24,183 nt of DNA from an uncultured Methanobacteriaceae archaeon (GTDB lineage Archaea > Methanobacteriota > Methanobacteria > Methanobacteriales > Methanobacteriaceae), in the NCBI GenBank assembly GCA_947259185.1, contig CAMYKT010000026.1:1-24183 (forward strand). The letters run 5' to 3'. Positions 14,496 to 20,865 of the stretch are shown here, piece by piece; positions within the stretch are counted from its first letter, which is position 1, and every line of letters starts with the position of its first letter. The translations under genes were made by a program, and so were the position numbers. The notes below the pieces were generated by a model that worked only from the letters and a program-made list of their open reading frames with translations, was not told the origin of the DNA and made no database searches.

Positions 14496-15344
14496 TCAGA
14501 ACCAGTTGAAAATATGGTAATTTATTAATAACAAGAATAAAAGACCCCCCAGCGCAGTATTAACATAGGGTAAATACCAGTAGAGCCTTTCGATTTTTAA
14601 TGAAGGAAGTAGGAGTAAACTAATAGGGAATAGTGGGTAGAGAAGTACTAAAAAACTTAAAATAGTGGACTGGGCCAGATAAATTACAATGATAGATAGC
14701 ATGAGCCAGAAAAATGAAGTAAGTATTAGAGATGCTTTTTTACCAATAGCCACGGGAGTGGTTCTAATACCACTTTTTAAGTCATATTCAATATCTGGAA
14801 TTGCCGAAAATATATGCATAGCAGATACATGACAGTATGCTCCTATTAATATTAGCCAGGAGGGTAAAGCTCCTGCTACTAAATAGTAAGCAAATAAACC
14901 CGGCATAACATAAAGGTAATTGGATGAAAAATCCAGGAAAGGTTTTTCCTTAAATCGTAGAGGTGGCGCACTGTAAAAATAGGATAAAACTAAAAATCCA
15001 GAGAATATTAAACGTTCACCCCAGTTTTGGAAGAACATTAATATTAAACTGAGTCCGGTGACAAAATAGATAAGCTGAATTAATTTTTTTCTTTCTTTTT
15101 GTTTAAGGCGGTGCTCTTTTTCATCCTTTTTTGGATTCAGTAGGTCCGTGTCTTGATCCCAGTAGTCATTAACCCCATATATGAAAATGTTTGCAGGCAA
15201 AAAGAAGTAAATTAAATAAATATAATATTCCGGGCGTAAAAAATCTGAGAATAAAGTTGCCCCCAGGGCATAGCCCACCACATAGGTTCCACCGGTGTAT
15301 ATCCAGAATCTGAACCGGGAAATTTTAAGGATAAAGGAAAACAT
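14496..15344 (-). CDS. UbiA-family prenyltransferase, lycopene elongase (LyeJ/CrtEb)-like
   Basis: Membrane prenyltransferase with eight to nine hydrophobic segments. The two Asp-rich sites are GVNDYWDQDTD (Asn59, Asp60, Asp63) and IPDIEYDLKSGIRTT (Asp184, Asp188). The first site continues NPKKDEKEHRL, and the NPKK plus acidic-basic stretch, together with IPDIE..D...GI.TT..A.G, is the pattern I know from lycopene elongases of haloarchaea and actinobacteria rather than from quinone or lipid (DGGGP) enzymes. The predicted reaction adds dimethylallyl units to the ends of lycopene, giving C45 and C50 carotenoids. It starts 37 bases after crtB and is probably cotranscribed with it. The ribosome site is weak. 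A different prenyl acceptor remains possible. Confidence 0.82.
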   Translation of the reverse strand: MFSFILKISRFRFWIYTGGTYVVGYALGATLFSDFLRPEYYIYLIYFFLPANIFIYGVNDYWDQDTDLLNPKKDEKEHRLKQKERKKLIQLIYFVTGLSLILMFFQNWGERLIFSGFLVLSYFYSAPPLRFKEKPFLDFSSNYLYVMPGLFAYYLVAGALPSWLILIGAYCHVSAMHIFSAIPDIEYDLKSGIRTTPVAIGKKASLILTSFFWLMLSIIVIYLAQSTILSFLVLLYPLFPISLLLLPSLKIERLYWYLPYVNTALGGLLFLLLINYHIFNWF

Positions 15345-15381
15345 AGAAATCTATCTTAATTCAGGTTAAAAAAAATTTAGA

Positions 15382-16272
15382 TTATTTAGAAGAATTTTTA
15401 AAACCACATTTCTTTTTAAAGGGGCATGCATCACTTTTAGCAATTTGAAAGCTTTTAAATGAATTATAAAATACTTTAGTAATGATGCGGAGTTTGCTGG
15501 GTTTGATCTTTCTTTGGTATACCACCAGGGGGTCTTTTTTAATCTGTGAACCGGTCCAGGTGTACATATCTGCTGCGGTTTTAATGGGTATTAAATAGCG
15601 ATAAGGGATGTACTTATATCCCTCCTCGGCCTGGGCCTGCCATTTATGGTATATTTCGATTTGATCCTTGATGAATGCCTGAAAGTTCTCTTTTTTATCT
15701 TTGATTTCATCATAACTTAATCCTTGCAGGCCGTGTTTTCTTAATTCGCTCTGGGGAAAGTAAGTCCGGCCCAGATCAACATCCTCGTCAATATCCCTGA
15801 TGAAATTCATGTACTGCATGGCCCTACCCAGGTAGCGGGCACTTTCATATGAATCTTTAGAAAGACCCATTATGCTGGCCATGAACAATCCTACCACTTC
15901 TGCAGACCCATTAAGATAGTTTTTAAGGTCTTCTAAAGTTTCATACTGATTTATGGTAATATCCATCTCCATTGATTTTAAAAAAGAATCCACCCATCTT
16001 TTATCGAATTGTTTTCTCTTGCTTAGTTCGGCAAAAGAATCAGTTACCACATCACCTGTAGCTTCGCCCTGAAGTGCAGTTTCGTATCTTTCTTTAAAGG
16101 CATAAAACCCATCTATATCCTGGGGTATATCATCCACATAGTCATCTGCTTTTCTCAAAAAGCTGTACAAAATAAAAACATCTTTTTTTACTTTTTCTGG
16201 AAAGAAAATAGTACTATAATAGTAAGTCGTACTTCCCCCTTTGAAGATGGAGGAAATGGTCTTATCAATCAT
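15382..16272 (-). CDS. crtB: Phytoene synthase (squalene/phytoene synthase family)
   Basis: Head-to-head condensing enzyme that should join two GGPP to phytoene. The two Asp-rich motifs are DDYVDDIPQD (from residue 43) and RDIDEDVDLGRTYFP (159-173), and YLNGSAEVVGLFM is the flap region typical of the family. Length is 296, as for archaeal CrtB. Squalene synthesis cannot be excluded from sequence, but the desaturase and elongase next door favour phytoene. ATG 16272 is preceded by GGTGAT. An unusual tail, CPFKKKCGF at the extreme C-terminus, is Cys- and Lys-rich. It lies 93 bases after crtI; the AT-rich gap could hold its own promoter. Confidence 0.9.
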   Translation of the reverse strand: MIDKTISSIFKGGSTTYYYSTIFFPEKVKKDVFILYSFLRKADDYVDDIPQDIDGFYAFKERYETALQGEATGDVVTDSFAELSKRKQFDKRWVDSFLKSMEMDITINQYETLEDLKNYLNGSAEVVGLFMASIMGLSKDSYESARYLGRAMQYMNFIRDIDEDVDLGRTYFPQSELRKHGLQGLSYDEIKDKKENFQAFIKDQIEIYHKWQAQAEEGYKYIPYRYLIPIKTAADMYTWTGSQIKKDPLVVYQRKIKPSKLRIITKVFYNSFKSFQIAKSDACPFKKKCGFKNSSK

Positions 16273-16365
16273 ATGTTATTCATCACCATTATTTTATTTA
16301 TTATATTTATGAAATTTTTTTTAGTTTTTGTATATTTAATAAAACCATTGCTTCCTAATAATATT

Positions 16366-17841
16366 TTACTTATTGAATTCCTGGTTTATTTCCCGGGCTA
16401 CTATTTGTGAAGAAATAAGAGTCATGGGAACTCCTATACCCGGATGGGTGTACTGTCCAGAATAATACAGGTTATCCACCTTTTTACTTTTATGGGCGGG
16501 CCTCCATAGAGCAGTCTGCCGAAGAGTGTGGGAAATACCCAGGGCGGTACCCTTATATGCATTGTATCTGTCTTTAAAATCATCCAGGGCGAATATCCTT
16601 TTTATCACTATATGGTCCCTTATTTCTTCCTGGGTTTTTTCTTCCAGGTCATCCATGATCTTATTATAAAGTGATTCCCTGTTTTCAGGGGTATCTTCCA
16701 GTCCCGGGGCCAGGGGTATCAGCACAAATAAAGTATCAGAATTAGGCGGTGCTGCTGTAGAATCCGTCCTTGAGGGGATATTCACATAATAAGATGGTGA
16801 ATCTGGCCAGGCTGCTTTTTCTGGATCAAATAGCTGGTCAAACTTATCAGACCAATCATCATCCAAAAACAGGTTATGGTGGTCCAGAGACTCCACCACT
16901 TTGTCCACCCCTAAATATGCCACCATGGCAGAAGGAGCCATAACCCTTTTGTCCCAGTAGTTTTCAGAATAAGTTTGATATTTTTCAGGAATCAGATCTA
17001 TTTCACTGTGGGCATAGTCTGCATTAACCAGTACCAGGTCTGCATCATATATCCCTTTATCAGTAACTACCTGTTTTGCCTTCTTATCTTCCACGTCAAT
17101 GGAGATTACTGGTTCATCAAATTTAAATTCCACCCCATAGGAAAGGGCCAGGTCATATATGGATCTAACTACTTTCCTCATTCCACCTTCCGGATAAAAT
17201 ACTCCCATGCTAAGGTCAATATGAGACATAATATGGTACATGGAGGGGGTGTTTTGAGGAGATCCTCCTAAAAATCCAATGGAATATTCCACCACTTTAC
17301 GGGCCTCATCACTTTCAAAACGTTTATTTACAAAGTGGTCCAGGCTTTCTAAAATATTGAGTCTTATGCCTTGCAGGAGAAGTTTTCCATTTAAAAAATC
17401 AAATATAGATGTGAAGTCCTTATAAAGCATCTCTTTTACCGAAGAATCATACAACTTTCCAGCAGATTCCAGATATTCCTTTAATTTTTCCCCACCATTT
17501 TCTTCAAACTCATCAAAGAGTTTATAATTTTCTTCCAAGTCAGATGCAATATCCACTACCTTGGTATCCCCAAAGAAAATACGATAAGATGGATCAAGTC
17601 TTTTCAACTCAAATAAGTCCTCTGGTTTTTTTCCAAATTCTGCAAAGAAGTTTTCATAAACATCAGGCATGAGATACCAGGAAGGTCCCATATCAAAGTT
17701 AAACCCTTCTTCACTATATACACTTGCCCTTCCACCTGCAAATTCATTTTTCTCTAAAACAGTGACATTATGGCCCTCTTTAGCAAGCAATGCTGCTGCA
17801 GAAAGACCCCCAAATCCGGACCCTACCACGATTACATTCAT
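16366..17841 (-). CDS. crtI: Phytoene desaturase (CrtI-type)
   Basis: FAD-dependent desaturase/isomerase that converts phytoene stepwise to lycopene at the membrane surface. The dinucleotide-binding N-terminus is VIVVGSGFGGLSAAALLAKE with LEKNEFAGGRAS, followed by FDMGPSWYLMPDVYENFF, a CrtI hallmark. The C-terminal FAD motif is YYSGQYTHPGIGVPMTLISS. Length, 491, is normal. Start is ATG 17841, preceded by GAGGGATAAA; an ATG four codons upstream has no ribosome site. CrtI enzymes can use acceptors other than oxygen, which matters in a strict anaerobe. It is the first gene of the crtI-crtB-prenyltransferase unit. It is the only desaturase here, so a separate CrtD for 3,4-desaturation is either elsewhere or replaced by this enzyme. 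Confidence 0.93.
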   Translation of the reverse strand: MNVIVVGSGFGGLSAAALLAKEGHNVTVLEKNEFAGGRASVYSEEGFNFDMGPSWYLMPDVYENFFAEFGKKPEDLFELKRLDPSYRIFFGDTKVVDIASDLEENYKLFDEFEENGGEKLKEYLESAGKLYDSSVKEMLYKDFTSIFDFLNGKLLLQGIRLNILESLDHFVNKRFESDEARKVVEYSIGFLGGSPQNTPSMYHIMSHIDLSMGVFYPEGGMRKVVRSIYDLALSYGVEFKFDEPVISIDVEDKKAKQVVTDKGIYDADLVLVNADYAHSEIDLIPEKYQTYSENYWDKRVMAPSAMVAYLGVDKVVESLDHHNLFLDDDWSDKFDQLFDPEKAAWPDSPSYYVNIPSRTDSTAAPPNSDTLFVLIPLAPGLEDTPENRESLYNKIMDDLEEKTQEEIRDHIVIKRIFALDDFKDRYNAYKGTALGISHTLRQTALWRPAHKSKKVDNLYYSGQYTHPGIGVPMTLISSQIVAREINQEFNK

Positions 17842-18212
17842 TTTATCCCTCATTTAACAACCATTAATAAAATTTATATGTAAAATATTTGCTTTCATAA
17901 TATATAAAACTATTAATTATTTCCATTTCCACTTAAAAAGGACTATTACTGCTTAATAAGGATAATGACATCATTAAAAAACCTATTAAAAATAGATAAT
18001 TAAAATAACTTAAATTTAAAGGCATATTCATTTATTTGTATATTAACTAACTATTGTCTCATGTTTTATATAAATATTTCTTTAAAAAATAAAATTTTGG
18101 AATCCTACCCGGTAACTGAAAATAAGAAAATTAAAAAAGGAATGGAATAACTAAGGATTGACTTTAAATAAAGTAAGATTTAAATGAAGTCTTTTATAAT
18201 TTAAGGAAATAT
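17842..18212. other. AT-rich intergenic region upstream of crtI
   Basis: About 370 bases with no supported gene. The right-hand part holds a perfect 6-bp dyad, ACTTTA-AA-TAAAGT (18161-18174). A plus-strand TATA-like TTTTATATAAATA (18064-18076) has no open frame after it; a small RNA starting near 18097 is possible but unsupported. The crtI promoter is at the left. The length of this region leaves room for regulatory sites for the carotenoid genes. Confidence 0.5.
17901..17909 (-). promoter_or_regulatory. TATA box of the crtI-crtB-prenyltransferase unit
   Basis: Minus-strand TTTTATATA lies 60-70 bases before ATG 17841. It predicts a start near 17880 and a leader of about 40 bases that ends in GAGGGATAAA. 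Inferred from consensus and spacing. Confidence 0.5.
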
Positions 18213-18782
18213 TTATGAATTTATTTTTTTCAATGATTTATTAGCTGCCTTTTTAAACTCTTTATCCCCTTTTCGACGGGCTTTTTTAATAGGATCTATG
18301 GCTTTTTCATCTTTAAGGTCTCCTAAAGACCTCACTGCCGCCAGCCTAACACCAAAATCTTCATCTTCCATGACCTTAATCAAGGGTTCTAATGCTTTTT
18401 TATCACCTAATTCCCCTAATGACCGGGCTGCTACTTTTCTAACTCCCCAATCTTCATCATCCAATGCAGATATGAAATAGTCCACTGTGGAGGGATCCCC
18501 AATTTTTTTAAGGGCAAAAGTAGCATATCGGAGTGTTTCGCCTTCTTCCTTATTTAAAATTTTAATCAAGGGATTGACTGCAGATTTACCAAATTTAGAT
18601 AATGCCTGTGCAGCTTTAAAACGAACCTGAGGATTTTCATCTTTAAGTGCGCCTATTAATGGATTTAATGATTCATCACGGCATAATTCACCTAATTCAT
18701 CAGTGGCTTTTTTCCTAATTTCAGGATCATCACTTTTTAAATTATTAATTGCTTCTGTTAAATTATCATGAGAACTGGTCAC
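18213..18782 (-). CDS. HEAT-repeat (PBS-lyase type) scaffold protein
   Basis: Soluble all-helical repeat protein. Five or six repeats of about 31 residues are visible; typical units are DENPQVRFKAAQALSKFG, DEDWGVRKVAARSLGELG and DEDFGVRLAAVRSLGDL, each followed by a second helix such as KALEPLIKVM. The two central units are almost identical, which suggests recent duplication. Such proteins are binding scaffolds; the partner is unknown and cyanobacterial bilin-lyase activity is not implied. The open frame begins at GTG 18791, but AAGGTGA overlaps that codon and is properly spaced for GTG 18782, giving 189 residues. It stands between the crtI promoter region and the second UbiA gene, divergent from the latter. 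Confidence 0.85.
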   Translation of the reverse strand: MTSSHDNLTEAINNLKSDDPEIRKKATDELGELCRDESLNPLIGALKDENPQVRFKAAQALSKFGKSAVNPLIKILNKEEGETLRYATFALKKIGDPSTVDYFISALDDEDWGVRKVAARSLGELGDKKALEPLIKVMEDEDFGVRLAAVRSLGDLKDEKAIDPIKKARRKGDKEFKKAANKSLKKINS

Positions 18783-18868
18783 TACATTCACCTTGTATAA
18801 TATTTGTTGAATTTTAATAAAGAATTCATTTATGGATAAAATAAGTATTGTGGTAACTATAAATCATG

Positions 18869-18921
18869 GGGAACCTAGTGGAGATAATTAGTTCCCGAGC
18901 ATATAAATATAATTTGGTTCC
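18869..18921. promoter_or_regulatory. Promoter of MenA-like gene with three GGGAAC/GTTCCC half-sites
   Basis: GGGAAC (18869-18874) and GTTCCC (18891-18896) form an inverted repeat with centres about 22 bases apart. TATAAATA (18902-18909) follows, then a third half-site, GGTTCC (18916-18921), between TATA and the predicted start near 18930. The first site can pair in symmetry with either of the others. The layout suggests an operator that straddles the promoter. The sites are seen; the function is inferred. Confidence 0.45.
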
Positions 18922-18933
18922 TAAAATAAATAT

Positions 18934-19860
18934 ATGGAAATAAGCAGGGACAATCTGGTTAAGATAATTAAATTAGGCCGGATGCAATTTTTAATTGCTG
19001 GTTTTATACTTTATTCTATGGGAGGACTTTTAGCCGGATTAATTATGGAAGATTTTTCTGTTTTTAGATTTTTATTTGGCTATGCCATTTTAATGCCCGC
19101 CCATTTATCAGTATCATATAGTAACGACTATTTTGATCAGGATGCAGATCGTTTCAATACAACCCATGGATTTACCGGAGGTAGTGGTATCCTCCTGGAA
19201 AACCCTCATCTTATTCCATTCTCCCATTATTTTTCAATTTTTTTAATTGGTCTTTCGGTAGCACTGGCCTTTTTATTTTCATGGTATTATTCCTCTGTGG
19301 CCTTTTTCATATGGGCCTTAGTAGGGAACCTGTTAGGGTATTATTATTCTGCCCCTCCTCTTAAGTTATCCTATAGAGGTTTAGGAGAAATAGCCACTGT
19401 TTTAACCGGTTTAATAATTCCAGGTTTTGGTTATCTGGCTTTAACTGGATATATCGACCTTAAAATATTATTATTTTCCCTACCCCTTATGATTTTCCAG
19501 TTACTATTTATTTGCAGTGTGGAAATTCCAGATAGAGAGGCAGATATTAAGGGGGGTAAAAATAATTTGATAGTAAGATATGGTAGAAAAACTGGATTTA
19601 AAATAATGGGTTTATGTGCAGTTTCTGGTTCTATACTACTGGGATTATTATTTTTTAGCAATATTTACCCGCAAATTATCGATTTTAGAGTTATATTGGC
19701 CCTGTCTCTTATACTAATTGTACCCAGTGTATACGGATTTATAAAAAAGCCGGTAGAAAGACCGGAGGCCGCTAGATTATCTTTTTTAATTTTAAATTCT
19801 CTGGTACTCCTGGGTTTGGCCAATGCATCTTATTTTGCTTATCTACTATTCTTTAAATAA
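18934..19860 (+). CDS. UbiA-family prenyltransferase, MenA-like
   Basis: Second membrane prenyltransferase of the window, 308 residues with eight to nine hydrophobic segments. Asp-rich sites are YSNDYFDQDADRFN (Asp65, Asp68) and IPDREADIKGGKNNL (Asp200, Asp204). The TGGSG sequence after the first site and YYSAPPLKLSYRGLGE resemble MenA (dihydroxynaphthoate prenyltransferase) more than the elongase-like paralogue, with which it shares only the family motifs. Methanobacteriales are not known to make menaquinone, so the acceptor is open: another aromatic compound, a lipid precursor or a carotenoid end. No ribosome site precedes ATG 18934, and the TATA box lies 25-32 bases upstream, so the message is probably leaderless. 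It is transcribed alone. Confidence 0.85.
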   Translation: MEISRDNLVKIIKLGRMQFLIAGFILYSMGGLLAGLIMEDFSVFRFLFGYAILMPAHLSVSYSNDYFDQDADRFNTTHGFTGGSGILLENPHLIPFSHYFSIFLIGLSVALAFLFSWYYSSVAFFIWALVGNLLGYYYSAPPLKLSYRGLGEIATVLTGLIIPGFGYLALTGYIDLKILLFSLPLMIFQLLFICSVEIPDREADIKGGKNNLIVRYGRKTGFKIMGLCAVSGSILLGLLFFSNIYPQIIDFRVILALSLILIVPSVYGFIKKPVERPEAARLSFLILNSLVLLGLANASYFAYLLFFK

Positions 19861-19997
19861 TTAATCCCGTGAAATATCTTATCATCTAGATTTATATTAA
19901 AAAAAGGATACTCTATTTATATTCAATATGGATATAACGAATATGATTATATATTTAAAAAATTAAATTAAACATTCCTCACCGGTTCTTTGAAAAA

Positions 19998-20035
19998 TAT
20001 ATTAGGGTTACCATTTTACTATATTTCCGATGGTA
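19998..20035 (+). promoter_or_regulatory. Promoter of the phosphoesterase-helicase pair with a dyad over the start site
   Basis: GAAAAATATATTA (TATA at 19998-20003) predicts a start near 20025 and a 40-base leader with GAGGAG. TACCAT (20009-20014) and ATGGTA (20030-20035) form an inverted repeat with centres 21 bases apart, two helical turns, that brackets the start. It could be a repressor site. Low certainty in AT-rich DNA. Confidence 0.35.
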
Positions 20036-20063
20036 TATTAAATAATGAGGAGACTATATTGAT

Positions 20064-20810
20064 TTGAATTCATTAACTACTATTCCCCTTATAGAAAATG
20101 GGGAAATAATTGATTTATCCCTGAAGATAGGAGATTATCTGGTCCTTTCCGATTTACATTTAGGTTATGAGCAATCATTGAATAGAGAAGGACTTATGAT
20201 ACCTAAATTTCAATTTAAAAAAATTTTAGAACGTTTAGAAAAAATAACAAAATACAGCGGCCTGGAGAAAATAATAATAAATGGGGATCTCAAGCATGAA
20301 TTTGGGAAAATTTCCTGGCAGGAGCATAAAGAAGTTAAAAGCTTTTTAGAATATTTACAGGATTATTTTAGTGAAATAGTGTTAATTAAAGGCAATCATG
20401 ATAATTTCACTCCCTACATCAGTGAAAAAATGGATATTGAAATGAGAGATAATATTTCCCTTAATAATTGCCTGATTCTACATGGCCATAGTATACCTGA
20501 CTTGAAGGAATATAAAGAACCAACCCTGGTAATTGGACACGAACACCCCTGTATCGGGCTTAGAAATGGGGAAAGACTGGAAAAAATAAAATGTTTTCTT
20601 AAAGGGCAGTTTGAGGATAGGGAATTGATTGTAATGCCCTCTTTCAATTTTATTTCTGAAGGATCAGATATTCTCCATGAAAAACTTTTATCACCTTTTC
20701 TAAATAAACAGTCTCTGGATAATTTTGAAGTTTATGGTGTGGAAAATTTTGAAGTATTTCCCTTTGGAACGGTGAAGAATATACTCCAGGCCAGTGCCAA
20801 ATTTGTATGA
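20064..20810 (+). CDS. Metallophosphoesterase, COG1407/PdeM-like, paired with Lhr helicase
   Basis: Soluble two-metal phosphoesterase. The motifs appear in order: LSDLHLGYE (motif I), IINGDLKHEFG (II), LIKGNHDNF (III), LILHGHSIP and VIGHEHPCI (IV and V). KHEFG after GD and the final GHEHPC are typical of the COG1407 branch, related to PdeM of the bacterial ligase-associated repair clusters. The start is TTG 20064, with GAGGAG about 11 bases upstream; the first in-frame ATG is far inside the conserved part. The Lhr-core helicase follows 55 bases later, an arrangement also seen in bacteria, so a joint role in DNA or RNA processing or repair is likely. The substrate is not known. Length is 248. 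Confidence 0.87.
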   Translation: MNSLTTIPLIENGEIIDLSLKIGDYLVLSDLHLGYEQSLNREGLMIPKFQFKKILERLEKITKYSGLEKIIINGDLKHEFGKISWQEHKEVKSFLEYLQDYFSEIVLIKGNHDNFTPYISEKMDIEMRDNISLNNCLILHGHSIPDLKEYKEPTLVIGHEHPCIGLRNGERLEKIKCFLKGQFEDRELIVMPSFNFISEGSDILHEKLLSPFLNKQSLDNFEVYGVENFEVFPFGTVKNILQASAKFV

Positions 20811-20865
20811 TAATAAAATAAGTTGCCCCGGGTAAAATTTAAAAAAAATCGTCTTTATTGATAAC

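Noticed and set aside
18064..18160. Small RNA gene behind the TATA-like sequence upstream of crtI
   Set aside because: No clear secondary structure, terminator or conserved motif; AT-rich DNA gives such TATA matches by chance.
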